DNA of 64,000 nt from an uncultured Paracoccaceae bacterium. GTDB taxonomy: Bacteria; Pseudomonadota; Alphaproteobacteria; Rhodobacterales; Rhodobacteraceae. Of the stretch, positions 45,019-55,444 are shown one piece after another (positions within the stretch are counted from its first letter, which is position 1; the number at the start of each line of letters is the position of its first letter). Location: positions 1 to 64,000 of the forward strand of contig CAJWNQ010000001.1 of NCBI GenBank assembly GCA_913043905.1. Reading direction: 5' to 3'. The position numbers were made by a program, and so were the translations under genes. Under the pieces are notes generated by a model. The model was not told where the DNA came from. It did not search any database and saw only the letters and a list, made by a program, of their open reading frames with translations.

Positions 45019-46902
45019 ATGGAGTTAATAGTACTTAATACCGAAATGGTTGCGGTCTTATCTTTGTTAGCGTTTACAATATTTTTATTTGTTTCAGAAA
45101 TAGTCCGCGTTGATTTAGCTGCCATTATAATAATGGTTCTTTTAGGTGCGCTCAGTTATATTCCTGAATTAAATGGGCTGGCTGATGTAAATCATTTATT
45201 TGATGGATTTGCATCAAATGCAGTAATTTCAATTATTGCAGTAATGATCATTGGAGCTGGTTTAGACAAAACTGGATTAATGAATACAGTTGCTGCAAAA
45301 ATTTTGAAAGTTGGTGGAACTACTGAAAAGCGCATTATACCAGTTGTTTCTGGATCGGTTGGAATTATTTCAAGCTTTTTACAAAATGTTGGTGCGGCTG
45401 CGCTATTCTTGCCTGTTGTAAGCCGTATTTCAGCACGTACTGAAATCCCAATGTCACGCCTATTAATGCCTATGGGATTTTGTGCTATTTTGGGCGGAAC
45501 CATGACTATGGTGGGATCATCACCACTTATTTTATTGAATGATTTGATTATTTCGTCAAACGCGGATTTACCCCCTGAACTAAAAATGAAACCATTTAGT
45601 CTATTTTCAGTTACGCCAATCGGCTTGGCCTTACTTATAACTGGAGTATTATACTTTGTACTATTTGGACGTTGGGTTCTGCCGGGCTCTGGGGGCCGTA
45701 CTGCAGGATCAGCAGGCCAATCTATGAAAGACTATCTAAAGAGGATTTATGGCCTAAAAGCGGACATTGTTGAAATTGTTGTTCCCGAAGGATCAATCTT
45801 AATGGGCGAAACATTAGGTGATCTAATGGATGCACATCATATTTATGTAATAGGTACATATAACAACGGTAAACGCTGGGTTGGACCAACTTTAGATACA
45901 GAAATTATCCCACCTTGTCGGCTGGCAATTCTTGGGCGTAAAAAAGTAATACAACAAATGTGCGAAGATTACGCCTTAGAAGTGAGGCCTGAGTTGGATG
46001 TTTTTGCAGAAGAATTTGTGCCGACCAAAGCGGGTGTAGCAGAAATTGTAATTCCACCAAATTCAACAGTTATAGGTAAGACAGCGCGCGAAATGCAATT
46101 TCGTAAAGTATATGGTATGGCACTTCTAGCTATTTATCGAAGTGAAGAAACATTTAGTCATGTTGAGACTGATGAACATCAACCCAGCCGTATTGGAATT
46201 ATGGAATTACACGCCGGTGATACATTAGTTGTTCAAACCCAGTGGGAATCTTTGACACGCCTTAAGTCAGATCGTAATTTTGTAATAGTTACCTCAGATT
46301 ATCCTCAAGAAGAATTACGCCCGCAGAAAGTCGGTTGGGCATTGTTGTTTTTCTCAATAGCATTGGCGTTAATTTTGTTTTCACCAGTGCGATTATCATT
46401 ATGCCTTTTAGTTGGTGCAGTAGGAATGATCGCCTCAAAAGTCTTAAGTATAGACGAAGCATATAAGGCAGTTGGATGGAATACTGTATTCTTATTGGCT
46501 AGCTTAATCCCTCTGGGTTATGCAGTTCAGAGCACAGGTACGGCAGAGTGGATAGCACAGGGTGTTATGATAATTTTAGCTGGGTGGCCTATATGGGCTC
46601 TACAGGTAGGAATTGCAGTCCTCGCTACAGCTTTCACCTTGATTATGTCTAATGTTGGCGCAACGGTCTTATTAGTCCCTTTAGCCGTTTCAATAGCAGT
46701 GGCATCAGGCGGTGATCCAGCTATTTTTGCAATGACAGTAGCCATATCAACCTCAAATTCTTTCTTAATACCAACTCACCAAGTTAATGCATTAATAATG
46801 GGCCCTGCAGGATATCGAGTTATTGATTTTGTAAAAACAGGAGGAATGATGACTATCCTATTTCTCATCGTATCTATGGTAATGATGAACTTAGTATTTT
46901 AG
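45019..46902 (+). CDS. SLC13/DASS-family permease with two RCK_C (TrkA-C) domains
   Basis: A 627-residue membrane protein. Two hydrophobic halves (about 1-220 and 435-627) carry Na+/anion symporter motifs (SFLQNVGAAALFLPVV and MSNVGATVLLVPLAVSIA with paired SN-type hairpins). The cytoplasmic middle holds two TrkA-C domains (about 250-320 and 335-420; EIVVPEGSILMGETLGDL and EIVIPPNSTVIGKTAREM). The family takes up sulfate or dicarboxylates. GTG 45007 is possible, but GAGGGA 5 bases before ATG 45019 sets that start. Confidence 0.85.
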   Translation: MELIVLNTEMVAVLSLLAFTIFLFVSEIVRVDLAAIIIMVLLGALSYIPELNGLADVNHLFDGFASNAVISIIAVMIIGAGLDKTGLMNTVAAKILKVGGTTEKRIIPVVSGSVGIISSFLQNVGAAALFLPVVSRISARTEIPMSRLLMPMGFCAILGGTMTMVGSSPLILLNDLIISSNADLPPELKMKPFSLFSVTPIGLALLITGVLYFVLFGRWVLPGSGGRTAGSAGQSMKDYLKRIYGLKADIVEIVVPEGSILMGETLGDLMDAHHIYVIGTYNNGKRWVGPTLDTEIIPPCRLAILGRKKVIQQMCEDYALEVRPELDVFAEEFVPTKAGVAEIVIPPNSTVIGKTAREMQFRKVYGMALLAIYRSEETFSHVETDEHQPSRIGIMELHAGDTLVVQTQWESLTRLKSDRNFVIVTSDYPQEELRPQKVGWALLFFSIALALILFSPVRLSLCLLVGAVGMIASKVLSIDEAYKAVGWNTVFLLASLIPLGYAVQSTGTAEWIAQGVMIILAGWPIWALQVGIAVLATAFTLIMSNVGATVLLVPLAVSIAVASGGDPAIFAMTVAISTSNSFLIPTHQVNALIMGPAGYRVIDFVKTGGMMTILFLIVSMVMMNLVF

Positions 46903-46973
46903 CTTCTAATTAAACTGAATCGATCGGCTCACAGCTATTACAAATAAATAGCTATTTTGATGAAACTTTAAAT

Positions 46974-48485
46974 TTACTCCATAGGTTCTAGAGTTAGCTC
47001 ATTTGGCACATGGCTATGCAAGTCATCAGTATGCAAAGGGCTAGTCGGACGGGCCAAACGATAAGCTTTCACCCAATATAATCTATCAACTGCTCGAGTA
47101 ATAGCAACATACGCCAAGCGTTTCCACAGAGGAATTCCTGCTTCCGTGCGACCCATTTTGGCAGCAACAAAAAGATCCGGTGCAAAAACTTGAACGTCAG
47201 ACCATTGCGAGCCCTGCGCCTTATGTATGGTGCAAGCAGCCCCATGCACAAACGCAGCACCCATTTTAGCAGCAAATGGAATAAAGGGTTCTTCTTGGTC
47301 AGGTGCCTCAATTTTAATTATACTTGCTGCTGATACTTGAGGATCTTCAGCACCAATTACATGTAATCGTGAAAAGCCTGGCTTGCGTCCCTCTCCTAGA
47401 TAAACACACTGTGCGCCTTTGATTAGCCCACGTGCCTCTAAATCGATACGCTTTTTACGATGTTTAATTGGCAACTCAATACCATCACATATTAGTGGTT
47501 CACCTGATAACAAACGGTCATCAGGTGCTTCATATGCACGACGAAATGCTTGAATTAAACGAATGCGGGTTGCATTTCGCCAAACTAAGACAGGAGACCG
47601 AGACATTAAATCACACTGGACTGATGGTGCCAAAACAACTCGATCATCTTTAATAGCTGCTTCTTCAATTTGACGTTCAAAATCTTGAAAGGTGAGATCA
47701 GGGTTAGCTAATGAATGTGCCAAATCTAAAATTGGACTATCACCTGCTTGGCGATGAATACGAGTTAAATAACGTTGGCGAGATTTAGGAATATTTTCAA
47801 AAGCCATTGCACCTGACTGACCAACTGGAGCTAATTGAGCAGGATCACCAAACATAACAAGCGTTGAAAATATTTCTTTTAAATCTTCAAATTGTTTATC
47901 GTCTAGCATTGAACTTTCGTCTATAAAACCAATATCTAATTTTTCATCTCGGCGCTTCCAGCCAATAATAAAATCTGATCCCCGCAAACCTGCTGTGGCT
48001 AAAGCTCCAGGTATAGATTTATTACTTTTAAAAAATAAAGCAGCCCTATCTAGCGCAACATCAGATAAGCCCTCAATCTCAGGACGTTCACCAATGCCAT
48101 TTAGCCATTCTGAAATTTTTTCATATTCAGGATCATACATTGGAGTATATAAAATACGGTGAATCGTAGTAGCTTGCACACCCCGGTTACGTAATACGCT
48201 AGCAGCTTTATTTGTAGGAGCAAGAATTGCTAAGGTTCGACGGCCCTTGCGAGACTTACCCTCGTAGTCTCCTGAAACTAGTTCAACACCTGCATCAATA
48301 AGTGCATCTGCAAGATTAGCCAATAATAAGGTTTTTCCAGAGCCAGCTTTACCTAATATAGCTAAAATTTGGTCAGTACTTTCAGCATTAGGTAATAAAA
48401 CTTCATTTTCCAAATCCACGCCTGCTGATTTTAAAGCTATAGTAACGGCATCATAGGCATCCGCTTGATCATTTGAATATTCCAA
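46974..48485 (-). CDS. RecD-like SF1 DNA helicase / AAA ATPase
   Basis: A 503-residue superfamily 1 helicase. Walker A ILGKAGSGKTLLL near 43-55, motif Ia APTNKAASVLR, Walker B FIDESSML near 205, motif III GDPAQLAPVG, motif V/VI GAACTIHKAQGSQWSDV and YVAITRAVDRL near 470. It resembles the short RecD2/Pif1-like helicases found in Rhodobacterales. Role (repair or recombination) is inferred. Single minus-strand gene. Confidence 0.85.
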   Translation of the reverse strand: MEYSNDQADAYDAVTIALKSAGVDLENEVLLPNAESTDQILAILGKAGSGKTLLLANLADALIDAGVELVSGDYEGKSRKGRRTLAILAPTNKAASVLRNRGVQATTIHRILYTPMYDPEYEKISEWLNGIGERPEIEGLSDVALDRAALFFKSNKSIPGALATAGLRGSDFIIGWKRRDEKLDIGFIDESSMLDDKQFEDLKEIFSTLVMFGDPAQLAPVGQSGAMAFENIPKSRQRYLTRIHRQAGDSPILDLAHSLANPDLTFQDFERQIEEAAIKDDRVVLAPSVQCDLMSRSPVLVWRNATRIRLIQAFRRAYEAPDDRLLSGEPLICDGIELPIKHRKKRIDLEARGLIKGAQCVYLGEGRKPGFSRLHVIGAEDPQVSAASIIKIEAPDQEEPFIPFAAKMGAAFVHGAACTIHKAQGSQWSDVQVFAPDLFVAAKMGRTEAGIPLWKRLAYVAITRAVDRLYWVKAYRLARPTSPLHTDDLHSHVPNELTLEPME

Positions 48486-48674
48486 CAGAAACCCTCACAA
48501 ATTTATCTATATTAGCTTATAAAAGCTCTTAATAATGTTTCTGCATAAAGTCTTATACTTACCGCATAACATTTAATAATCTCAAAACTATACTAATAAA
48601 AATGAGGTGAACGAAAAGACATTAAATATAACTCAAAAGTAACAAAAATAAAAATTCATTGCGAGTTTAGTTTT

Positions 48675-49589
48675 CTAAAATACTAATTTAGGGATAATTT
48701 GTTTTTTCCTTGAAACAATTCCAGGCAGTATGACTATATCACTATCAACGTTTATATTAAATGATTTTTCAGCAATTGATTTGACTAATTCATTTGGTAT
48801 AAGAAGTGTCGCATGTTCGTTTAAAATATCTATAATAAACAGTAACACCTGGTCTACGCCATCTTCTTTTGCGACAGATACCATCTCATTCATCAAGCTT
48901 TTTTTGCGTGATAATAAGATTTCTGGACTAGTTGTTTCTAGAACTGATACTCTTAATTTTTTATTGTATAATTCATATTCCTTAGAGTCCATTCTCAACA
49001 ACTGAGCATCAGAAAATCTAGATACATCTGACTTAGCGGCAAACATTTCACCAGCATACTCAGCAATATTAATATTAAGATCTGTTGCTAATAATTTAGC
49101 TAAATCAATATCAATATCTGTTGTGGTTGGACTACGGAACTCTAAAGTATCAGATAATATACAAGATAGTATTAGACCTTTAATGCCCTCTGGAGCAGTT
49201 GCTAAATCATTACCCATCATACCAGCCATTATTGTTGCAGTCGATGCAACTGGTTTAAGAGTGAAATTAATTGGATTTTTTGTTTTCAAACCCCCTACTA
49301 ACATGTGGTGGTCAATAATTTCAATAATATTAGCATCATTTACATCATCCGGTAATTCTGATGGGTTATTTGTATCGACAATAATTACATCAGTGCCTTT
49401 ACCAGCGAACGTTAATAATTCTGGGGTTTCAAACCCCCACCGTTCAATAACAAATGCTGCTTCTGTATTTGGAGTTCCTAAGACATAAGGTATGGCTGTT
49501 TTCACTTTTTGACTTATGTACCAGGCCCAAATGATTGCTGAACCAGTTGCATCTGTATCAGGGGATTTATGGCCAAAGATTTTAATCAT
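48675..49589 (-). CDS. ppaC: Manganese-dependent inorganic pyrophosphatase (family II)
   Basis: A 304-residue DHH-family enzyme. His7, Asp11 and Asp13 in FGHKSPDTDAT, Asp72 in IVDTN and the DHH motif Asp93-His94-His95 form the Mn site; the C-terminal DHHA2 domain has SRKKSLMNEM near 225 with conserved Arg/Lys. It hydrolyses pyrophosphate in the cytoplasm. The family II enzyme is the less common type in alphaproteobacteria but does occur in Rhodobacterales. Confidence 0.93.
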   Translation of the reverse strand: MIKIFGHKSPDTDATGSAIIWAWYISQKVKTAIPYVLGTPNTEAAFVIERWGFETPELLTFAGKGTDVIIVDTNNPSELPDDVNDANIIEIIDHHMLVGGLKTKNPINFTLKPVASTATIMAGMMGNDLATAPEGIKGLILSCILSDTLEFRSPTTTDIDIDLAKLLATDLNINIAEYAGEMFAAKSDVSRFSDAQLLRMDSKEYELYNKKLRVSVLETTSPEILLSRKKSLMNEMVSVAKEDGVDQVLLFIIDILNEHATLLIPNELVKSIAEKSFNINVDSDIVILPGIVSRKKQIIPKLVF

Positions 49590-49734
49590 AATTATCTCTT
49601 TTTTCAGGAATTAACGCTTTATAACACGCAAATTCATCGTGTAAACGATACCAATGATTTAGTTTTTAAATATTACATTCATTACTTTGCAATATGTATT
49701 AATATTCTTTAGCCTAAAGATTGAGGAGACATAT

Positions 49735-50718
49735 ATGAAAATACGTAAACTAGGAAAATTAGGTCCAAATGTTAGTGCTATAGGCTTTGGAGCAATGAGT
49801 ATTACAGGGTTTTTTGGACCGACAAACGACACAACTTCACAGGAATGTTTAAAAGCCGCTTATGACTATGGGATTAATTTTTTTGATACGGCCGATGTTT
49901 ATGGTTCAGGGAGTTCCGAAATATTAATTGGTAAATTTTTAAAAGATACCAGAGCAGAAATAAAGATTGCTACTAAGGCAGGAATACAAACAAAACCTTT
50001 AAGACAATTTAACAACTCTAAAGATTATCTAACCCAATCTTTAGATATGTCACTTAAAAGGTTGGGCATTGATTATGTTGATTTGTTTTATATACATCGT
50101 CGTGAGGCGGATCGGCCAATCGAGGAAGTAGTCGAAACATTAAAAGAGTTTATTGATGCCGGAAAAATTGGTGGCTATGGATTATCTGAAATATCACCAA
50201 CAACGCTGCGCCGTGCACATTCTGTACACCCATGCATGGCAGTACAGAATGAATACTCATTGTGGTCAAGAATGCCAGATATGGGTTTGATTAGAACTTG
50301 TGATGAATTAGGCGTAGCCTTTGTACCATTTTCACCTCTCGGTCGTGGGATGCTCACTGACAGACCGGCAAAGCGAGAAAACATGGTTTCACCAGATTTA
50401 CGGATCAATAACCCGAGGTTCATTGAACCTAACCTTTCTGACAACCTATCTATGCTAAAGCCTTTTCAAGGCTGGGCTGCTGACAATGAAATGACAACAG
50501 CAACAGCTGCCTTAGCTTGGGTTTTGTCTCGTGGCGAAAATTTGATACCAATACCAGCCACTCGTACTGCAAAACATTTAATTGAATGGGTTGGAGCATC
50601 AGAAATCACGTTATCGCCAAAACAACTAAAGGAAATTGATGATATTTTACCAGTTGGTTGGGCATATGGAGATAGATATTCTGTAAGCCAATACGTTGGT
50701 CCAGAAACCTACTGTTAA
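49735..50718 (+). CDS. Aldo/keto reductase
   Basis: A 327-residue NADPH-dependent TIM barrel. Asp/Tyr active pair in NFFDTADVYGSGSSE near 47-61, Lys in IATKAGIQ near 81, His in LFYIHRREADRP near 120. C-terminal IPIPATRTAKHLIEW binds NADPH. It resembles the AKR13/YakC-type group. The frame is open to 49687, but GAGGAG ahead of ATG 49735 fixes the start. It shares TTAA with the convergent secreted-protein gene. Confidence 0.9.
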   Translation: MKIRKLGKLGPNVSAIGFGAMSITGFFGPTNDTTSQECLKAAYDYGINFFDTADVYGSGSSEILIGKFLKDTRAEIKIATKAGIQTKPLRQFNNSKDYLTQSLDMSLKRLGIDYVDLFYIHRREADRPIEEVVETLKEFIDAGKIGGYGLSEISPTTLRRAHSVHPCMAVQNEYSLWSRMPDMGLIRTCDELGVAFVPFSPLGRGMLTDRPAKRENMVSPDLRINNPRFIEPNLSDNLSMLKPFQGWAADNEMTTATAALAWVLSRGENLIPIPATRTAKHLIEWVGASEITLSPKQLKEIDDILPVGWAYGDRYSVSQYVGPETYC

Positions 50719-51461
50719 TTATTTTTTAACAATCGAATTGTAATTAAATTTGTAAGATTTTTGTGGCTAGTAAGTAAATCTCCACAACTGTCAAAATTAG
50801 AATTATTATTAATCTGGCAATAATTATAGGCACCCATATCTAGGTTTATCACCATATAAGGATTAAGATTTTTTTGAATTTCCAATGCTGCTTCATATAG
50901 TGTCACAGGAGTTTTAGTTTCATAGATCCCCCAGCCTTTTAAATCAGTGAAAAACATTCGCCGGATAAACCGGCGTGCATTTGGAATTACAAGTAAATCT
51001 AAAACACTATCAGTGATTAATAAATGAGATTGGATCATACTCCACCCATCATCTTGTGCTTTTTCTATAAAAATGCGTCGATCAGAAATATTTTTTAAAT
51101 TATATTTATGTCCCAAAAATTGAATATTTTCTACATTATGTATTTGCGGATTTCCATTTGGTGATATTAATAATGCTCCATCCCAACCTTTAAATCGTAA
51201 GCTAATCAGTCTAGCCGCTTTAAACGCAAGTCCTTCAACCCCGAAACGATCCCCACTAGAATATGCGCCCGTGATAGATAAAATATCTCGCCTATCTCTT
51301 TTAAATTCTAACGGAAAAAATTTTAAACTAACATTTGCATGAATATCGCAACTATGAAAAAGTACTTTTTTCGATCGCTCATTGCACGTCTCAGCTCTAA
51401 CTAACGAAGGAGCATTAAATAATATTAAACAGATAAGAATTAAAAATAAGTTACGTGGCAT
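50715..51461 (-). CDS. Predicted secreted protein, weak NAGPA/phosphodiester-glycosidase resemblance
   Basis: A 248-residue protein not firmly recognised. A signal peptide (MPRNLFLILICLILFNAPSLVRA) precedes ETCNERSKK. The rest is soluble, with two cysteine pairs possible (early CNER...SCDIH; late YNYCQ...SCGD). MVINLDMGAYNYC near 215 and RRMFFTDLKGWGIYET loosely resemble the NLDGG core of phosphodiester glycosidases (NAGPA/DUF2233), but the glycines are altered. A GTG six codons upstream is an alternative start that would run into a 16-base palindrome. Probably periplasmic; function unknown. Confidence 0.6.
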   Translation of the reverse strand: MPRNLFLILICLILFNAPSLVRAETCNERSKKVLFHSCDIHANVSLKFFPLEFKRDRRDILSITGAYSSGDRFGVEGLAFKAARLISLRFKGWDGALLISPNGNPQIHNVENIQFLGHKYNLKNISDRRIFIEKAQDDGWSMIQSHLLITDSVLDLLVIPNARRFIRRMFFTDLKGWGIYETKTPVTLYEAALEIQKNLNPYMVINLDMGAYNYCQINNNSNFDSCGDLLTSHKNLTNLITIRLLKNN

Positions 51462-51477
51462 ATTATTAAAAATAAAC

Positions 51478-51493
51478 ACTGTTTTAAAACAGT
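51478..51493. promoter_or_regulatory. Perfect 16-base palindrome before the secreted-protein gene
   Basis: ACTGTTTT-AAAACAGT lies 17 bases upstream of ATG 51461. It overlaps the alternative GTG start, so if it is an operator the ATG start is right. Confidence 0.4.
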
Positions 51494-51585
51494 CAATACT
51501 TTATCAGTAATACTATGAAGCATCAGCCTATAAAAACATGTAGATATCATATTTTTATAAGGTAAATTTCACATCTGATCTTATT

Positions 51586-52365
51586 CTATAATGTGCGCTC
51601 AACCATCTTCTTTTTGATTTCTGCTATTGCCTTGGCTGGATTTAATCCCTTCGGACAAGTTTTAGCGCAGTTCATTATCGTATGGCATCTGTATAGCTTG
51701 AAAGGGTCATCAAGTTCACCCAAGCGCTCACCTGTTGCTTCATCCCGAGAGTCTATTATCCAGCGATAAGCATGCAGCAGCGCAGCAGGACCCAAATAAC
51801 GATCACCATTCCACCAATATGACGGGCAAGACGTAGAGCAGCAAGCACACATGACACACTCATACAAACCATCTAATTTCTTACGGTCTTCTATCGACTG
51901 ACGCCATTCAGTTGCTGGCTTGTCAGTCTTCGTCTCTAACCAAGGCATAATTGATGCATGTTGAGCATAAAAATGTGTGAGGTCAGGAATTAAATCTTTA
52001 ATTACTTCCATATGTGGCAATGGATAAATTTTCACATCGCCCTTGATTTCATCTAAACCATAAATACAAGCCAATGTGTTAATACCATCGACATTCATTG
52101 CGCAAGAACCGCAAATTCCTTCACGACATGAACGTCTAAATGTAAGGGTTGGATCAACTTCACTTTTGATTTTAACCAAAGCATCCAGAACCATAGGCCC
52201 ACATTTATCCATGTCTAAAAAATAAGTGTCTAAAGATGGATTCTTGCCATCATCAGGGCTCCAGCGATAAACTTTAAAAGCGCGGACATTAGTTGCACCT
52301 TCTGGCTTTGGCCATGTTTTACCCACTGTCATCCGAGAATTTTTTGGGAGTGTTAATTCAACCAT
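51586..52365 (-). CDS. sdhB: Succinate dehydrogenase iron-sulfur subunit
   Basis: A 259-residue subunit. [2Fe-2S] ligands Cys80, Cys85, Cys88, Cys100; [4Fe-4S] Cys170, Cys173, Cys176 with Cys237; [3Fe-4S] Cys180, Cys227, Cys233. It passes electrons from SdhA FAD to quinone at the inner membrane. It is last in the operon, separated from sdhA by about 350 bases that hold a small lipoprotein gene and a hairpin. Confidence 0.96.
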   Translation of the reverse strand: MVELTLPKNSRMTVGKTWPKPEGATNVRAFKVYRWSPDDGKNPSLDTYFLDMDKCGPMVLDALVKIKSEVDPTLTFRRSCREGICGSCAMNVDGINTLACIYGLDEIKGDVKIYPLPHMEVIKDLIPDLTHFYAQHASIMPWLETKTDKPATEWRQSIEDRKKLDGLYECVMCACCSTSCPSYWWNGDRYLGPAALLHAYRWIIDSRDEATGERLGELDDPFKLYRCHTIMNCAKTCPKGLNPAKAIAEIKKKMVERTL

Positions 52366-52412
52366 TATATTACCATTTTACTTTTAATTTAGACACTACA
52401 GGTGATGTTATC

Positions 52413-52441
52413 TAGAGGCCAAACATTAAGTCCAGCCTCTA
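52413..52441 (-). other. Hairpin between the small lipoprotein gene and sdhB
   Basis: TAGAGGC / GCCTCTA, 7-base perfect arms with a 15-base loop. No T-run follows on the minus strand, so it is more likely an mRNA processing or stability element than a terminator. Confidence 0.5.
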
Positions 52442-52447
52442 AGAATT

Positions 52448-52561
52448 TTAAAGTTTGCTAGAAGCTACGTCTTTTGTAACCGTACCTTGCTGAACTGCTT
52501 GATCACAAGCCGTTAAAGTTAAAGCAACAGCTATGATTGCAGTGATTTTCAAAATGTTCAT
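52448..52561 (-). CDS. 37-residue lipoprotein between sdhA and sdhB
   Basis: A short gene reading MNILKITAIIAVALTLTAC and then a 19-residue polar tail rich in Gln, Thr, Ser and Lys. The lipobox LTAC, with Cys19 as the lipidated residue and Asp at +2, is a typical signal peptidase II site; Asp at +2 is the inner-membrane retention signal in E. coli. An AAGGAAAG ribosome site sits about 9 bases before the ATG. It is transcribed in the sdhCDAB operon. The mature part is only 19 residues and matches no domain I know; it is longer than chance would predict given the intact lipobox and ribosome site. Entericidin-like toxin/antidote lipoproteins are similar in size but differ in sequence. Confidence 0.75.
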   Translation of the reverse strand: MNILKITAIIAVALTLTACDQAVQQGTVTKDVASSKL

Positions 52562-52717
52562 TTTGTATCTTTCCTTAGTTTATTTCGCAAAATCATTTTG
52601 CTACTAATTAGTTTATCTATTTTTATCTACAAGAGACAGTTTTATTTATACTTTTTTTTCACCTTCAGCAACTTTATGCAATGAGTGGCTTAATTTTGCA
52701 TTTATGAATGAAAAAAA

Positions 52718-54538
52718 CTAGTAAACTCTTGCCTTTGGTGCGATTTTTCTCAAATCAATTCCACCCTCTTCTTCAGTTGTCAGAGGATCAATATGGACAT
52801 CACGATAGCTTACATTTACATTGTCGTTATTAACACGGCACAAAGTGTGCTTGCGCCAATTTACATCATCTCGATCTGGATAATCTTCGTGAGCATGAGC
52901 TCCACGACTTTCTTTTCGGGCTTCCGCTCCAACAATTGTAGCTAATGCGTTTGGCATCAAATTTGTTAGCTCTAATGTTTCCATCAAATCTGAGTTCCAG
53001 ATCATTGAGCGGTCAGTAACATTTAGATCTGCAACTTTCTGAGCAATTGAAGTCATTTTCTCAACACCCTCTGACAGTGTTTGGTCCGTACGGAAGACGG
53101 CCGCATCAGCTTGCATAGTCTTTTGCATTTCCAGACGAAGCTCAGCAGTTGGTACAGATCCATTAGAATGACGCAAGCCATCAAAGCGGGCCATTGCTTC
53201 TTCTACAGATTTTTCATTAAATGGCTCATTAGGAGTTTCTCTATCTACAACTTTACCCGCACGAATTGCAGCAGCACGTCCAAATACAACTAAATCTATT
53301 AAACTATTTGAGCCTAAACGATTAGCGCCATGAACAGATGCACATCCCGCTTCACCAACAGCCATGAGGCCTGGCAAGACACGGTCGTGATCTTCAGCGG
53401 TTGGGTCAAGAACTTCTCCCCAATAGTTGGTAGGGATACCACCCATATTATAATGTACAGTTGGCAAAACAGGTATTGGTTCTTTGTTAACATCAACACC
53501 TGCAAAAATTTTAGCGCTTTCAGATATACCAGGTAGGCGTTCAGCTAATGTTTCTGGAGGCAAATGGTTTAGGTGTAGATGAATATGATCCCCATCCACA
53601 CCATATCCACGGCCTTCGCGAATTTCCATAGTCATGCAACGAGATACAACATCACGAGATGCTAAATCTTTATATGTTGGAGCATATCGCTCCATAAATC
53701 GCTCGCCTTCTGAGTTAGTTAAATATCCACCCTCACCGCGAGCACCTTCAGTGATCAAGCAGCCTGAACCAAATATACCAGTGGGATGAAATTGAACAAA
53801 TTCCATATCTTGCAATGCCAAGCCTTGCCGAGCAACCATACCACCACCATCACCAGTACATGTATGAGCTGACGTAGCACTAAAATATGCACGCCCGTAA
53901 CCACCTGTTGCAAGAACAACCATTTTGGCATTAAACCTATGAATAGTGCCGTCATCCAATTTCCATGCAATAACACCTTGGCAACGGCCATCTTCAGTCA
54001 TAATTAGGTCAATAGCAAAATATTCGATATAAAACTCAGCATTATGCTTCAGTGATTGACCATATAATGTATGAAGTATCGCATGCCCTGTTCGATCAGC
54101 CGCAGCACATGTCCTTTGTACAGATGGGCCTTCACCAAATTTAGTAGTATGACCACCAAATGGGCGTTGATAGATTTTTCCTTCTTCTGTTCGAGAAAAA
54201 GGGACACCATAGTGTTCTAACTCATAAACCGCTTTTGGAGCCTCTCGGACTAAATACTCCATGGCATCAGTATCACCCAACCAATCTGAACCCTTGACTG
54301 TATCATACATATGCCACTGCCAATGATCATTTGGTGTTGTTCCAACGTCCATATTCGCCAACGATGCTGCAATCCCACCTTGCGCAGCCACAGTATGGGA
54401 TCTTGTCGGAAACACTTTAGATATGCAGGCAGTCTTTAGACCTTGCTCAGCCATACCTAAAGTAGCTCGCAATCCAGCACCACCGGCCCCAATAACAACA
54501 ACGTCATATTCGTGATCAATATATTCATAAGGTGACAT
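52718..54538 (-). CDS. sdhA: Succinate dehydrogenase flavoprotein subunit
   Basis: A 606-residue subunit. FAD motif [19 protein letters not shown] near 12-30; His48 in [12 protein letters not shown] carries covalent FAD; active-site segment GARGEGGYL near 290 and [15 protein letters not shown] near 415. Start is ATG 54538 ([12 protein letters not shown]), 14 bases after sdhD; the frame is open further but enters sdhD. Confidence 0.96.
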   Translation of the reverse strand: MSPYEYIDHEYDVVVIGAGGAGLRATLGMAEQGLKTACISKVFPTRSHTVAAQGGIAASLANMDVGTTPNDHWQWHMYDTVKGSDWLGDTDAMEYLVREAPKAVYELEHYGVPFSRTEEGKIYQRPFGGHTTKFGEGPSVQRTCAAADRTGHAILHTLYGQSLKHNAEFYIEYFAIDLIMTEDGRCQGVIAWKLDDGTIHRFNAKMVVLATGGYGRAYFSATSAHTCTGDGGGMVARQGLALQDMEFVQFHPTGIFGSGCLITEGARGEGGYLTNSEGERFMERYAPTYKDLASRDVVSRCMTMEIREGRGYGVDGDHIHLHLNHLPPETLAERLPGISESAKIFAGVDVNKEPIPVLPTVHYNMGGIPTNYWGEVLDPTAEDHDRVLPGLMAVGEAGCASVHGANRLGSNSLIDLVVFGRAAAIRAGKVVDRETPNEPFNEKSVEEAMARFDGLRHSNGSVPTAELRLEMQKTMQADAAVFRTDQTLSEGVEKMTSIAQKVADLNVTDRSMIWNSDLMETLELTNLMPNALATIVGAEARKESRGAHAHEDYPDRDDVNWRKHTLCRVNNDNVNVSYRDVHIDPLTTEEEGGIDLRKIAPKARVY

Positions 54539-54552
54539 TAATAATTCTCCAA

Positions 54553-54933
54553 TCAAGCCGCAAAGGTAATTTTTGCGATGGCAAAAATAGCTACCAGTCC
54601 AAAAGTCCAGCAAAATAATTTGTTTAATTTAATTAGTATTAAAACGCGTCCCCGTGTATGGACGTAGTCTTCAATTACAACCTGTAAACCTTCTTCTAAG
54701 TGTTTGAGGGTAACCAAAAAGAAAATAATTAATGCAAATCCCTTTACTGGGCTTTGCAGTGACCCCACGACAGTTGAATGATCAGCACCAATTAAAGGAG
54801 CAATAATGCAAATGAAAATAATCGTCAGCGGTATTAGAGCAACAGACTTAAGCCGCTCACCAAACCAGTGGCTAGCACCCGTTTCTGCAGATCCACGGCC
54901 TGATACTTGAACTATATCAGTTTTATAATTCAT
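54553..54933 (-). CDS. sdhD: Succinate dehydrogenase membrane anchor SdhD
   Basis: A 126-residue anchor with three helices. His78 in [17 protein letters not shown] with Asp89/Tyr90 matches the haem and quinone positions of SdhD. ATG 54933 overlaps the sdhC stop by 4 bases. Confidence 0.93.
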   Translation of the reverse strand: MNYKTDIVQVSGRGSAETGASHWFGERLKSVALIPLTIIFICIIAPLIGADHSTVVGSLQSPVKGFALIIFFLVTLKHLEEGLQVVIEDYVHTRGRVLILIKLNKLFCWTFGLVAIFAIAKITFAA

Positions 54934-55325
54934 GATAATGCTCCAGAATAATAGATAACTATAATTGTAAATATAAAGCTTCCAATTATGACGCACCAAC
55001 CCATTCGGTCAGAAGTTTTCAAATCAAAACCATATCCCATATCCCATATAAGATGCCGAATACCCCCTAAAGAATGGTAACAAAGGGCCCAGACAGAACC
55101 CACCATAACTATCGCCCCAAACCAGCTGGTCATCATACCATTAATAAATTCAAAATATGGAATGCTTATTGAAGCTGCCAAAAGCCACCAAATTACTAAT
55201 ACAAATCCAAGCGCCAAAGCTACACCTGAAATTCTTACAAAAATTGAGGAGACGGAACTCATTTGTGGCCGATATATAGTCAAATGAGGTGAAAGTGGGC
55301 GTTTACCCTTGGCTTCATTGGCCAT
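54930..55325 (-). CDS. sdhC: Succinate dehydrogenase cytochrome b556 subunit SdhC
   Basis: A 131-residue anchor with three helices. RPLSPHLTIYRPQMSSVSSIFVRISG (about 9-34) is the SdhC signature and quinone-site Ser/Arg; His84 in YHSLGGIRHLIWD is the haem ligand. GGAGAG ribosome site. It is the first gene of the operon; the upstream region has a 7-5-7 hairpin and a TTGTGATCACAA palindrome. Confidence 0.95.
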   Translation of the reverse strand: MANEAKGKRPLSPHLTIYRPQMSSVSSIFVRISGVALALGFVLVIWWLLAASISIPYFEFINGMMTSWFGAIVMVGSVWALCYHSLGGIRHLIWDMGYGFDLKTSDRMGWCVIIGSFIFTIIVIYYSGALS

Positions 55326-55367
55326 GCATTACTCTCCTTGAATTTTTATCTTTGGAGAACTGTTATA

Positions 55368-55386
55368 TGACTTTCTTTTAAAGTCA
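55368..55386. other. 7-5-7 inverted repeat in the sdhC leader
   Basis: TGACTTT-CTTTT-AAAGTCA, perfect, 43 bases before sdhC. It may fold in the 5' UTR or bind a regulator. Confidence 0.45.
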
Positions 55387-55444
55387 CAGAGTAAACAGAT
55401 CATTTTGTAGTATAAAAGTGTAATAAAAAGATATTTATTTAATC

